Source: Scleroderma bovista
Taxonomy: Eukaryota > Basidiomycota > Agaricomycetes > Boletales > Sclerodermataceae
Assembly: GCA_037178675.1 (NCBI GenBank)
Contig: JAYMGJ010000310.1
Location: 17,114 to 81,113, forward strand
Length of the DNA stretch: 64,000 nt
Direction of reading: 5' to 3'
The translations under genes were made by a program, and so were the position numbers. Positions 10,486-22,049 of the stretch are shown piece by piece. Below the pieces are notes generated by a model. It searched no databases and had not been told where the DNA came from. It saw only the letters and a list, made by a program, of their open reading frames with translations. Positions within the stretch are counted from its first letter, which is position 1. Every line of letters starts with the position of its first letter.

Positions 10486-11044
10486 GTGTATGGTTATGGC
10501 ATTTCCCATGTATTTCGAGCACACAACTTGATGCTTTCATACTCTCATTGGCATGGCCGTCAGGTATAACTGCGAGGACTGGTTCCACCCAACTGAGTCC
10601 GAGATCGATTACAGGCTTAGATTTGAAATTTCTTCTATCCAGATTTGATATGTCCTCTTTTTTTTCGTAACCTGGACGTGCAGAAATGACAACTCTGAGG
10701 TCTGTCCGCCACGTCGAACGTCTCTCGCTGGTGCCACGTCGCGATGTGCTATTCACCTCACCTCACGTAGTATTCGCACCATTAACGCTATACTCCAAAC
10801 CTACAAAGAGGGTGGGGTCCGGCATTTTGATACACGCCAACATCCCACTCACCACTACCACCACCAGCTTTCAACCGCTTCCCGCATGCCCCGTCTGTTA
10901 TTCCTGTAACCGTGTTATGTTCTGTTGCTTCTGTGTAACATCTCCCGATGTATGTCTCCCGGTGATTTTCCGAACCATCTTGTCTCTAAGCCATCGATCA
11001 CCTACAGAATAATAAAACGGCACATTTTACCTATTGATATAATC
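10486..11044. other. Intergenic region after RPS2
   Basis: Holds the RPS2 3' UTR and probably the promoter and 5' UTR of the next plus-strand gene. ORFs on both strands are short and show no known domain. Confidence 0.45.
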
Positions 11045-11267
11045 ATGTTTCCGGAATATATCAAACGAAACCTGTTGGACGACAATAGTGTTGCTCGTGG
11101 CCTTCGGCTCTGCAGAGGCTCGGGTATTGAACATCCTCATCTACCCGTACTGCGTCCCCCCGAACATGGTCACCGAGTAAGTTCTGCTACAGGAATTCTG
11201 CCGCTCTCTTCTGACGAGCAATTTATGGTCCCCTTCCAGTATCTTTTCGGCCACTCCGTCCACAGGT

Positions 11268-12899
11268 ATGTTTCGACCTTTCTATAATCAACAGAAGTTC
11301 CAATTCCGCAATCCCCTTAGTTCCGCATCGTTGTCAACGGTTAATGACACGCAATCATTACCACAAACGCCCGACGGTGGTGTTCCGCCAGCGACTGCAA
11401 TTGCTTATCCACACGAAACCGCCGTCGCAGGCTCTTTTATGGGGCGCGGTGCTCACTCATACGACATGCTGCATACCGGCCTTTCTGCTGGGGATGCGGA
11501 ATCTTTCGACCTCTTTAAGCAGAGCAAGGACTTGACCCGTCTCCCCGTATTATTACCCCCTGGTGGACCACAAGAGAATAGTGGATTGCCCCAGACTTCG
11601 TCTCCAGTCAGCGGTCCATGTCTAGCTGAGATGCAGGGTGAATCCTCCCCAACATCGCCTTGCAGACCTCGTCGGTTTGCCTGTCACTTCGGGCGTGCAG
11701 AACCGGGAAATCCTGTGCATGGCAATCACAGTGACATACCCCTTTCCCCAACACCAGTTAGAACCAGCACAAGCGGCGAGGACGGTCTTGGTTCTGTGGA
11801 CAGCACAATGTGCTGCGCACTGTTCCGTGAGGTCGGCCTGATGGTTGGAATGACTGACCTCGATGACCACCCTTTCCGCGGCTCCCCTGTACTGTCGGAG
11901 TTACCTCCTTCCACTATGGACTATCATCAGCGTTCCATCGCACGCAGTTTATCGCTCCTAATCCCTCCGAGGAAACTACGTTCTGCCTCGGGAACACAGC
12001 TCATCAAATTCCCAATCGGTAGCCCCAAGAATTTGAACCACCCAGCTGCCCCGTTGACGTACACTAGTCTAGCAAGTCGACCAGCCGACTCTGCAAGAAA
12101 TAAGCAAAGATTTTGTTCTCTCGATGTTATCCAGGAGCAGGTAATTTCACGGGAACCGGATAGGAATCCTATTCCTCGACAGCGGGGTTCTGAAAAAGTC
12201 GGACATAAACATTGGGATGAACACTTGCTGGCAGACGACGAGGTGGACCTCCGGTCAAACAAAGACACTGCTGACATTCATACGAACCCACGCGAACCTG
12301 TCTGCCTGCCAGCAGCGCGGATCTCTGCGCTCGACAAGTCCAGCTCTGGTTTGTCCAGGCTGAGGGCGCACTCCCCTTATCAGCTACAGAAGGCTCATTC
12401 AGTGACAGGGGCCTCGATTAGACCGCCAAAGAGCTCGGAAATCAAAAGGAGATCATCTCTTTCACCTGTCGTGTGCTCCGTAGCGGAGAATCGAGATCCT
12501 GTGCGACAGATAACCATGGTAGCAAATGGTCGTCGTTTTCCACCGCCCCCTGGTTTGCCCCAACCGCTGCGGTCCGTTGCTGCTGATGCTGCCAGTTCAG
12601 TAGCAGCTTTTCCAATGGCGACTCCCCACATTCGCTCATCAGGTGCACCAATGAAGTCTTTGGTGGAGATGAACGTTTCTACTCCGCGACAAAGGCCACC
12701 CCGACAGCCCCGCCCAAATTCTGTGCGTAAGCAGCCCAGCGACAGCAAAATAAAGAAGTTCGTTAGATCCGCAGGCCGACTCCGACGCCGCATCTCATTT
12801 TGGGGGAGGAGGCCACCCGACTCCTCTCCCCCAACGCCACACACTCCCGCCACTTCCCGCTGCTACTACGCACACTATTCGGTACCAATTGGATTCTGA
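11268..12899 (+). CDS. Hypothetical Ser/Pro-rich protein
   Basis: A 543-codon uninterrupted frame, long for this intron-rich genome, suggests a real coding exon. I do not recognise it. The product is mostly disordered, rich in Ser, Pro and Arg, and ends in a basic segment (KIKKFVRSAGRLRRRISFWG) followed by a Ser/Pro/Thr tail. The start is uncertain: exon ...ATG GTC ACC GA (near 11167) can join through a gtaagt...ttccag intron in the same frame, which would add about 13 residues, and further upstream that frame encodes a hydrophobic stretch (TIVLLVAFGSAEARVLNILI). A nuclear or membrane-cortex role would be guesswork. Confidence 0.5.
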   Translation: MFRPFYNQQKFQFRNPLSSASLSTVNDTQSLPQTPDGGVPPATAIAYPHETAVAGSFMGRGAHSYDMLHTGLSAGDAESFDLFKQSKDLTRLPVLLPPGGPQENSGLPQTSSPVSGPCLAEMQGESSPTSPCRPRRFACHFGRAEPGNPVHGNHSDIPLSPTPVRTSTSGEDGLGSVDSTMCCALFREVGLMVGMTDLDDHPFRGSPVLSELPPSTMDYHQRSIARSLSLLIPPRKLRSASGTQLIKFPIGSPKNLNHPAAPLTYTSLASRPADSARNKQRFCSLDVIQEQVISREPDRNPIPRQRGSEKVGHKHWDEHLLADDEVDLRSNKDTADIHTNPREPVCLPAARISALDKSSSGLSRLRAHSPYQLQKAHSVTGASIRPPKSSEIKRRSSLSPVVCSVAENRDPVRQITMVANGRRFPPPPGLPQPLRSVAADAASSVAAFPMATPHIRSSGAPMKSLVEMNVSTPRQRPPRQPRPNSVRKQPSDSKIKKFVRSAGRLRRRISFWGRRPPDSSPPTPHTPATSRCYYAHYSVPIGF

Positions 12900-13224
12900 T
12901 ACGTACCAAATACTGTCTGCCATGCGTCTTAACAGTCTCTACTGTTTGTTGTGGTACTCCTCTCTCTCTCATCGTAGGCGAAGGGTGATGTCACTGATCA
13001 CACCTGGATCCTTCATCATTTCTGGCTAATTCGGCGTATGCATTGTACGAAATATGACATCCCTTGTACATTAGATTCCACTTGTTATGATCTTCCTGTA
13101 TGTCAATTTTGTTTGTGGTTTGACTTTCGATGGAGGCACAGTGAACAAACTTGCAAATGAATCATGTATTTATCGTCCAAAATGCGTTCAGCTGGTTGGC
13201 GTCGCCGTAACGTCGGAAGGCCAA
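12900..13224. other. Convergent intergenic region
   Basis: 325 bp between the 3' ends of the hypothetical gene and the P450 gene; no feature recognised. Confidence 0.5.
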
Positions 13225-15319
13225 TCAGCAATCCTTCCCCGTATACCTCTTCACTAGTAGAGGGCACTGACTTCCGGCCTTGTACCGACCAACCACATAC
13301 GGACGAGTCAAGACACTGGATTTCAAGAAAATATGAGACGAGTCAACATCGACAAGGGGAACTTACACATTTGCTTTGAAGATCTCTTTGTTCGTCTCGC
13401 AGAATACAAAATTGGTCAAGAGAATATAGAGAAATACCTTCATTTCAATCATAGAAAACCGCATACCAATACATGACTGGAAAGATGAATCAGCGCAGAC
13501 AGCGCCTCACTTCTAGGTTTGACATACCCGAGGGCCAGCCGAGAAAGTCAATAAATTAGGGAATAGACCTGGGAGAACCGAAGCAGCGTCAGGGAGATTA
13601 TTCCAACGCTCTGGACTGTTCAACAAAAGAAGCTGTGATAAGTAAAACAACGATCAGAACCGCATAACTAACTTGAAGTCCCATGCGTCTTGACCCCACA
13701 TTTCCTTATCCAAGTTGAATGCTTCTACAGGGACATGTACAAAGGATCCTTTCGATATTCGGATATACTTTTGATCGGATGTGGTCCTATCACGGAGATG
13801 AACCGGGTACGAGGTCGGAATGTCATCGTCCTGTGTTGCCACGCGTAGCGAGGAATGGACCGGCGGAATCAAGCGTAAGGATTCTCGCGCAACATCGTTG
13901 AGATACGGAAGGTTTGATACGGCATTATACAATGATTCGATCTCTTCGGTAGTTAGTCGGGATACAGGGGTTGAGGGTACAACTTCAAGCAACTCTGCTC
14001 GTAGACGACGCTGAGACACCGGATGCTTGGCCAGTAAAAGCAAAGTCCAGGTTAGGGCAAGTGAGGTGGTATCTGAACCTGCAAACATAAATGTGTTGAT
14101 GTTGTGAAGGATATCCTCATCTGAGATGCGCTGATCAAGAGGCAGATCGGTTGCGAGGTTCGATTTAACTGCATGATTGTTCAGAAACGTTCCATTTGGT
14201 GTGCATAAACGTACTTAGCAAGGTGAGTAGATCTTTCCCAGAGTATCCAGCACCGGTTTTCTCGCCCTCCATAATTCTGGACTTCTTCTGCTGGACGAGT
14301 CTTCCAGCAACACGTTGAATCACCCCTTGGCATCTTTTGATCGTCTTCGTTCGTTCATCTGGCTGCTCGAGGATGAGGAACCGCCGCTAAAGGCAAAAGG
14401 CCGTACACAACTCACGAAGAGTTCATTAAACAGAGGGATATATATGCCGACCACAGTCCGAATTCCATCGCATTGGGAAACCGCTATCTCAAACATCTCC
14501 TTATATGCATGAAAAAGCTCGTCAGATTCGTTTTGAATGGCATTGAAATGGTAGTCAAAGCCTGTTCAATTGTCATTACACATAGATACTCCTCCGAGCC
14601 GCAAACCTACCTGCCAGACCAATGACATCAAATGTCGCCCGACTGATCCAATGGCAGACGTCAATTTCTACCCCCTTGGAAGGATCCTCTGAACTGTCCA
14701 GTATTTCACACCACTTCGCCTGAAGTTCGTTTCCTTTGCTGAATACGACAGGAACAATCGATCTCAAATTTTGAATTGAAAACGCGGGGGTAGCGACGCG
14801 TCGTTGGCGTTTGTGCATGATACCCTCGGCTGCCAGCATGCCACACCCAATGAGGCTGGTTATAAGTCGGCGCGACTGCCATGGCTTCTCGTAGATTGTA
14901 CTGTGCTTAAGTACGTGTGCCACAGAAACGGGATCGAGGGGCAGGAGCCGCACGTCCCACTGTGAGATGTGAGATTAGTATGGACTCAGAACGAAGCAGC
15001 TACACGTAGAAAAATACGCACGGGACCCAGTCCCCTAATGCGTACATGACGCCCATACTTCTCAACGAATAGCGCGTGAGCCTTCGGCGACCGATAGGGA
15101 CTGTAATGATGGTGTCATTAGTCTACAAACGATGGAGCATTGAGCTTACTTGAGCACGAAAGATAGGTGGTTGCCGAATAATGTGCGTACTGGCGGGCCA
15201 GCCAGTGTTTGGAGAGGGTTGAACCGGGGTACGACGAACACATAGTAGGACGCAAGGCATATTAGTGGCGTAGTTGCTGCACAGATGATACTAAAGATAA
15301 GGTGTATTGCAGAAGGCAT
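13225..15319 (-). CDS. Cytochrome P450 monooxygenase
   Basis: About nine exons are spliced by 45-65 nt introns. The start MPSAIHLIFSIICAATTPLI gives an N-terminal membrane anchor, followed by a Pro-containing hinge. Landmarks in order: GRHVRIRGLG (beta sheet 1), HKRQRRVATPAFS (helix C region), FDVIGLAG, the I-helix oxygen-binding AGSDTT at about 14076-14061, ExxR as ARESLRLIPPVHSSLR, PERW, and the haem loop FSAGPRSCIG split by an intron near 13530, whose Cys is the haem ligand. It ends RPYVVGRYKAGSQCPLLVKR then a short tail. All key residues are present. Expected in the ER membrane with a CPR partner. The substrate is unknown and no biosynthetic cluster surrounds it. Confidence 0.9.
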
Positions 15320-15473
15320 TATGTGCTGGGCATGAAAAGTGGGTATAGTGACCAACTTAGTGTCGTCGCAGCCGTAGGGTTGAGAACAACATAAGTTGTC
15401 CAAGTCTCACCACCATTTTGGTCGGCATGGGCGGAACCCTCTATTTTGCCTACTACTATTATAAAACCACAGA
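15320..15473. promoter_or_regulatory. Short spacer holding the P450 promoter and pseudouridine synthase 3' end
   Basis: Only 154 bp separate the P450 ATG from the stop of the next minus-strand gene, so the P450 promoter must be compact or overlap that gene. Confidence 0.4.
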
Positions 15474-16727
15474 TTACAATTCCGTTGAAAGATGACGCCA
15501 TGGCCGGAGCCACTTTCCCTGGAGGTCCTCGATACTATTACCATCAACAGGCACATCATCGACACAGAGGCCACCTGAAATATCCATCGGATCCAACTGA
15601 ATACCTAAATCATTGCATGTCGAGACAAAGTCTCCAGGTAAAGCAGCGGTTATCCCAAGTCGAAAATGTCTCTTGGCACCGGTGTTCCTGTATCGCTGCA
15701 TGTAGTGTCTCATATTTAAGGGACGACACAAAACGAGTGGATAGACGGAAAGCACTCACAGAAAGCGCCAATCGCGAGGAATGCAAGAATAGCCTATCTT
15801 GAGGTATATGGAGAAGGCTGGTGATCTTTTCTGAGATTGGCTTGTGACTATAGAGAGTGTCACCAAGAATAGGTGCTACAATATCGTTAGTTTCTGAAGA
15901 TATGAAGGCGGAAACGCAAGCGCATACCATGCAACGAATGTGCAAGATGGACGCGAAGCTGATGCTTTAAGCCCGTGTGGAGGGTGAGTCTGAGCAACGA
16001 TAGCGGTACTTTCGTCTGATAAGTCGATTCGGGTCAGCATGAACAAGACACCTTCAACGCGACTCACTGAAGAACCAATCAACTCCCAATCAGTAGCTGC
16101 GAACTTGGCGTCGCAAGCTGCCCCAATCGACACGCGACCTTCCTTGTTGATCTCAAGCGCCTCCCTAATCTCACCATACTTGGAGGGAAATGACTTCGCA
16201 CCTCCACGTACAAGTGCGAGGTAGGTTTTGCTAACCGTTCTCGTTTGAAATTGTTGTGCGAGCTGCCTTGCTGTGACAAGATTCTTGGCGAGCACAAGCG
16301 CGCCTGTAGTCGACTGTAAAGAGGGGCAAAACATGATTATTCGCGAACGAGACCCAAGTGCCGAGGACATACATACTTTGTCCAACCGGTGCACAGCATA
16401 GGGCAGGTTGCCCATATGAAATCGGTCTTTGAGGTCTGTACAGTGTGCAGCGTTCTATTTCAGCGTCGAACATGGTGTGGTGCAAGAAAACATGCCCACC
16501 ATGCAATATATCGTTAAATTTATCGACATCTCTCGACAAGGGAACCTAGAAACAGAGGGAATGAGCTCATCCTCTTGGTTGAAGATGTTGCCTACGTGTC
16601 TCTGGCCTTTTAAGCCCTGGCAAATTAGGCCTGGCGGCTTGTTGAGGACTATGATGCTACGATCAGCGTAGATGGCATATCTTGCCCAATTTCTTGAACT
16701 TGGAATGCGTTTGGAGGTAGGATGCAT
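15474..16727 (-). CDS. RluA-family RNA pseudouridine synthase
   Basis: Exons join as YAIYADRSIIVLNKPPGLIC, QGLKGQRH, VPLSRDVDKFNDILHDLKDR, FHMGNLPYAVHRLDK, STTGALVLAKN, then LARQLAQQFQTR-type helix and KTYLALVRGG, LTLHTGLKHQLRVHLAHSL, APILGDTLYSH and LFLHSSRLALS. The HRLDK loop carries the catalytic Asp that attacks the target uridine; KHQLRVHLA is the RluA C-terminal signature. Similarity is greatest to single-domain mitochondrial enzymes (Pus5 or RPUSD4 type), an inference. The C-terminal exon (AALPGDFVSTCNDLGI) is less certain. The start at 16727 gives little room for a targeting peptide, so an upstream exon may be missing. Confidence 0.82.
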
Positions 16728-16877
16728 AGTAACCCTGGGTCGGGTGCAGATAGGGTACGTATTATGATTGGCACCATGAACTGCATGGTCAACTGCATGG
16801 GATGGTATGTAACAATGAACGACACGCTTGTTCCGAGCCCGTACGTTCTTTGAATAAGCCGTCTTTTACTTTGCCAC

Positions 16878-16949
16878 AGCAACATGGCGCAGTGGAAGCG
16901 CGCGGGGCTCATAACCCCGAGGTCACTCGATCGAAACGAGTTGTTGCTA
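16878..16949 (+). tRNA. Initiator-type tRNA-Met (CAT)
   Basis: Acceptor stem AGCAACA pairs with TGTTGCT, then discriminator A. The D-arm is GCGCAGTGGAAGCGC. The anticodon stem CGGGG/CCCCG encloses CTCATAA, with the G:C-rich stem typical of initiators. The T-arm is ACTCG/CGAGT with loop ATCGAAA, where A replaces the usual TT, an initiator hallmark. There is no intron. Confidence 0.93.
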
Positions 16950-17012
16950 AAATTTTTGTACCTCTTCGTGGAAGAATAAATGCCATGTGTTTAGGGGGAA
17001 ACCATCCGCCAG

Positions 17013-17084
17013 AGCGACATAGCGCAACGGAAGCGCACGGGGCTCATAACCCCGAGGTCACTCGATCGACACGAGTTGTTGCTG
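17013..17084 (+). tRNA. Second, diverged initiator-type tRNA-Met copy (CAT)
   Basis: Lies 135 bp downstream of the first copy with the same anticodon and T-stem. Changes are an acceptor G-T wobble (AGCGACA/TGTTGCT), D-loop AACGGAA, T-loop ATCGACA and discriminator G instead of A. It can still fold as a cloverleaf, but the discriminator and T-loop changes at conserved positions suggest decay or altered function. Confidence 0.75.
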
Positions 17085-17205
17085 TACACCGAGGAAACAT
17101 GTTTTTGTTACTCATGTCGCACATTTTTGCAAGGTCTTATGAATTGCAACTAGAAGACATCTAAACTGTAAGGCATAATATACGGGGTATTTTGCCACTC
17201 GTAAG

Positions 17206-19615
17206 TCAGACCAGCATTCCCCTGTATTTCACGTCGAGTTTCACGATTTACACATAGAGGGTAAGTGATACTTACGCGATGCTCGCCGTTTGCAGCGTCC
17301 TTGATGATATAATGAGTCGAGAAAGGATATCAGTAGCTGCTCTACTCACGAAATGAAACCGCAGATCAGAGCTGAAGTCGCCATTCGCGTGATAACCTTG
17401 GCTTGTGAGGGTGCAAGGGCGCTAAGCACACCAATTGTGATCCCAAATGAACCAAGATTGGCGAAGCCGCAAAGCGAGTACGATGCGATGGTGAAAGCGC
17501 GATTCGAGAGTGGGTTTGAACTTGCCTGGATGGCAGAAAGCTCTAAAGTGCGGGCTTCGGAAAAAAAATCCTACGTTCGTCCAAAGTAAAAACGCACCTG
17601 TGTAAGCTACGAACTCGTTCTCAATGAGCTTAATGGCAAGCAGTTGAGAGACCCGGAGAATTTCATGGCTTGGGATACCTTAAAGGAAAAGTAAACAGAT
17701 GGTCACCAGTGGAGTTGAGGTTATGCACCAAGAAGGAATGTGATAGGGTATCCGACATAGCCCAGGATAAGCTGCAAGGTAAGCTGGTTCATGCCGAATC
17801 CATGGCCAACCCAGGTCAATAAACCGTTGATGGCCGAGACAAGAGAAATGATAATAAGCACGTTTGTCCTGCAGGTTTCTATTCAGCCAAATAATCGAGT
17901 TGGTGGCAAATGTCATCCTACACGATCTGGCCGGCGACCTTCAAACCAAACCAGCCACCCTTGGAGAAAGCATGAAGGGCGTTCACGGGGCGGTCCTCGT
18001 CCTCGTCACCACGGTCGACAATGACACGCCCGCGAGTCACCGGTTCGTCAGTTTCTGGGATGCGCATCTTGCTAATAGCGATGGAAGCAGGAATGGACAT
18101 AACCGAGGATGTGACAAGATTCTGGGGAGGAACACCCAGAGCAATATATGCAGTAAGCACGGCTCCGGAAATTGTGGAGAAACCTACACATACTCTCATC
18201 AATATCGCTACATTATAGTTGAACACGATACTTACCGGAAGTCATGCAGAGATGGAGCTCAGACGGCGTCATGACGTCGACATAAGGCTTGACCAAACAA
18301 GCGGACTCTCCTAGTCCGACCCATGGAGATGCGGCAGCGACCACTGCTTCTGCACCAGACACGTTCAAGAGCTTAAAGAAGATCCACGCACTTCAGGAAG
18401 AAAGGTCACAGGAATTCATGCCAACCGTGGATGATCCACTCACAATCCTTTGATGACCCATTGCATGACACCCAGCTATGGGCACGGCCTTTAGCAAACA
18501 AGAAAATTAGATAGAAAGGTTGACGTACGTAGTAAAGCATCTGGACAGTTGCAATGAAGAAGATGATTGAAGCAAGCTATTGAACCTTAATGCGACTGAA
18601 AATGGTGAAGATAAGTGAAACAAACGCACAGTGTTGACGTAAAACCAATGTTTCGAGATGGTTTCGGCATCGAAAAAGAACTCGGCGCCGTTATTGGCTT
18701 GGGTCAGGAAGTCCTCAGCAAGGGTTGCGATGTATCGGAAGAAGGAGTAACCGGCGCGGGTTTTCAGCACGAATAAAGCAACAGCCTGCTGGATAAACAA
18801 GCCAGTGATGACAGTGGGCCTAGAAGATCCGTGAAATACACGAAGAGGATAGAGACAGCACACATCGTACCAGCAGATTGCAGAGCGGTCGATGGAGCTC
18901 AGGTAGAATCCACACTGGAACACGAAAAGGCCGACAACCGAGATTGCTCTGTGAGCACGATCACTATTCTATGTCTCTATGAAGGCAATGATCGCGGAGC
19001 TCAAAAGACGACAACCTACGGCAGACAGAGGAAAGCCAAATGCGGAACCGAAGACCAAGGAAAGAAGACAGACCCAGCCAATAGCGAACCTGGAATTGCG
19101 AGGGATCTTATACCAAGGTTCCTGGACAAATGGGACCCAGACAGCTTCTACAGGTTTGGTGACGGCAGAGTTCGGAATGAATCTGAAGGCGATAATACTT
19201 GGCGAAAAAAAGATCTTCAGCAACTCTCTCGTGGGACCTCGGAATGCACTCACAGCAAGAAGAGCCATGCAAAGATTGTCTGTTGCAACCTGTGGGCTAC
19301 TGCATTAGCATGTCAGAAATACGGCGGAGAACGGTCCTACCATCTATGACGGGTAGATTTGAGAACTGTGGCAGAAATCCACCAGCCAAGGATGAGCACC
19401 GCCAAACCAAGTAGTAATGCAACCCGGATCTTTGTGCTGAGCACTTCCTTCCGCTGCTTGAGGTCATCTTCCTGGGTACTGGGTGGGTTATTGATGTCTG
19501 TCACAGCCTCCTTTAACTCTCCCGAAGAAGTCAAGAGAGAGGGCTTCCTCTGGGTGATAGTCTGGTCAACGGAGGTTACCTCGTAATAGAGCGCAGTGGG
19601 AGTGGTCTCGGCCAT
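17206..19615 (-). CDS. Concentrative nucleoside transporter (CNT family)
   Basis: Starts [20 protein letters not shown] with a cytosolic N-terminus, then a first span ([16 protein letters not shown]). Further exons give several membrane segments ([30 protein letters not shown]). The CNT core is clear: [78 protein letters not shown]. It ends [20 protein letters not shown] ... [12 protein letters not shown] stop. CNT proteins import nucleosides across the plasma membrane coupled to H+ or Na+; specificity cannot be read here. There are about ten exons with short introns. Confidence 0.9.
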
Positions 19616-20094
19616 GGAGCTGGAAGGGACAAGGGAATTCTATTGAGACTGGTGGTATCTAGGTACTTATCTGGTCCCACAAGCTGGTAAACTCATTTGG
19701 CTCAACCACCATGTGGAAGGCCCCGTCTAAGTTCAAAGCGTGTACCTCCCCTCGTCGTGATAGATGTTCACATCCTGAAGAGGCGGAGAGACGATCCATG
19801 CATGTCTATTTGGGTTTGTACCTTGCAAGCGACTGTCGGTCGGCCATTTAGGCGTTTGATGAGGCTGGAATATACACCTCAGCGCTCAGCTGGATAATGT
19901 CGCCAGCTCGAACAGCTGTCAAATTACGTTCTGCAGTACACAGCTTGAGTCATGTAAAAAAAAACAAGAACCTCCACACTAATCTTGACATGAATTCATC
20001 CAGAACACCATCAAACTTTTCACAATACATGGTAACATTCCCGGGAATAGGTAGCTTTCCTCATCCAGCACACCGAACTGATCCAGGTGATACG
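19616..20094. other. Intergenic region upstream of the nucleoside transporter
   Basis: About 480 bp with the transporter promoter and the 3' UTR of the WD40 gene; no other element recognised. Confidence 0.5.
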
Positions 20095-21530
20095 TTACAC
20101 CTTCAGTGCCCTGATCGACTTCCCTTTTGTAATCGCGATCCATTCACCAGGTGCAGTGGAATGCCCAGTATTCATCGTCATGCCAGGTATTTGAGGAGAC
20201 CACGCCAGATTAGTAACCTCCCTGCTAGCAGAATATGCCATAACAGGATCCGTCACGACGCGCTTCTTGACGTCGGGTCGAGGGGAGTTCAAGCGTGAAT
20301 TCGCCGCCCGTGGCGATGTCGCAGTTTGTGTGTAAGTGGTCAAATCCCAGAGTAGCACTTGACAGTCATCGCCTACAAACATGTCATTCAAGCCCATTTG
20401 CCTGCAATCAAGGAAACAAACTTACTAGCAGTGGCAAGGACTGGGCGGTCTGTCATGCTCCAACCCATGGCATTCACTTGACTACGATGACCCCTAAGCT
20501 CTATGACAGGTTGTCCGGGACTCCGCATATCCAGAATTTGGACATCCGACCCATCCATGTGAAACGTCGACATGTAGTTCGAATCTGCAGGATTAAACGC
20601 AATTCGGAGGAGCGGTGATGTAGGAAGGCGTGATGATGTCGAAGATGGCGGTGCATTCTTGGGAGCGGGCGTTTCATACAGAATTGTCGAATGCTCCAGA
20701 CTTCGCAAATCGAAAGCCCGAAGGCTCCCGTCTGCACCAACAGACACAAAGATGTCCGTGGAGCCAGGCAGCCATGCAACATCGTACACCTCTCGATCGT
20801 GAGCAATGAGCTGTGTGATAGCCGTTGCTGTGTCGATATTCCAAACCGTGCATGTCGTGTCGATAGACGACGTTACGATGAGACTGGGTGCCTTCTCATT
20901 CCAGGAAAAGCTCGTTAGTGGTGCCCCAGAGGACTGGTTTTGAACCTTGGATTGCTATGTCGCCAAAATACACGCGTGAATATTATCAGACGAAACCAAT
21001 ACAGATCCAGTTACTTACGCCCGAGAGGCCCGTTTTGAGCGTCAGTCGATGTCCACCCCCAGTCGGCTGCCTCCCTACATACGTGGAGGAGGTTAGTGGG
21101 GCGTCTGCGAAGTACTCCCACACCCTCAGCGCATCCGACGTGGTAGCCAACAGCTCAGCATTCTGGGATTTCCCTGTCCAAGGAAAACCAGTTGCGCTTG
21201 CAGGCTGCCATTGCAGGTTTGTAGCCGGATATCCGTGATTTGCTTCGACATGGGTCACGAAGTCTGGGTAGTCGGTATAATCATCCTCGACGAGGACCCG
21301 TTCGTCCTGAAGACCTATGACGGCGATCCGATTCCGATAGTCTTCTGTGAACGAAGCGACAGCAAGGCGAAAGGCAGACCGTGGTCGAGACTGATGGCCC
21401 AGCGCAGGCGCCTTGCACCAATCTATGGCATGGACGGGCCCTATCACACGTTAGGCTCACCGCAACATTGAATCGAGATGCTGGTCAACATACAAGGTGC
21501 TTCATACTGAAGCAGGGTTGTTTGGGTCAT
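20095..21530 (-). CDS. WD40-repeat protein, DCAF7/WDR68 (AN11) orthologue
   Basis: Starts MTQTTLLQYEAP in a short first exon, spliced (gtatgt...gatag) to WPVHAIDWCKAP. It continues RIAVIGLQDERVLVEDDYTD, LLATTSDALRVWEY, APLTSFSWNEKAPSLIVTSS, IDTTCTVWNIDTATAITQLI, AHDREVYDVAWLPGSTDIF, VSVGADGSLRAFDLRSLEHS, then GHRSQVNAMGW, DDCQVLLWDLTTYTQT, EVTNLAWSP, and ends EWIAITKGKSIRALKV. This matches the conserved DCAF7 scaffold blade by blade. In animals it binds DYRK/HIPK kinases and serves as a CUL4-DDB1 receptor; plant relatives act in pigment and clock regulation. In fungi its partner kinases are inferred only. Confidence 0.92.
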
Positions 21531-22049
21531 GTTGCGAGGTTGAGTGAGGTTAATCCTCAACACGCGCTGGATGCCATGTGGAGGAGTCCCTATTAACATG
21601 CGCAATAAATATCACATTGAACTCCACGACAAACGCTTCGTTTGGTTCATTCAGATACTTTGAAAACTCATATCACAACCCTTTGGACAATAAACCGCAC
21701 TGTTTTCAGTGTTACATGATCGGACAATAATATATACAGATAGCGATACGAAAGACGAGAGTAAAGCAGAGGACTAAATTGACTAAGGCTGGAGGTCATC
21801 GAGGGGGCTGGCAGGGGGCATAGGGTTCCGTCGAGAAGTGTCGAGCTACGAGTCAGGGGAGGATAGTGAGGTCGGAATGTTGTGGTGTGGTGGAGTTGAT
21901 AGTCACTTGTTTGGGCAGTAAACTCGTTTTTTTTTTTGGATGTCGCCAGAGTCGATGACGAAGACGTGGATTCGCCGAGAATACAATCAGTGCAATAGAG
22001 GAAACATAAGTAAAGGCTGTGGTGTGAGGGTGAGTCGAATGATGCCGGT
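21531..22049. other. Intergenic region upstream of the DCAF7-like gene
   Basis: About 520 bp with no supported gene. The minus-strand reading entering it from the next gene is a shadow frame of that gene's last exon and 3' UTR. Confidence 0.5.

Noticed and set aside
11045..11287. Frame MFPEYIKRNLLDDN as first exon of the hypothetical gene
   Set aside because: It cannot be joined in phase to the long ORF through the visible gtaagt...ttccag intron; another frame of the same DNA can.
16649..16912. Minus-strand ORF as 5' exon of the pseudouridine synthase
   Set aside because: It overlaps the tRNA-Met gene and reads the synthase exon in the wrong frame.
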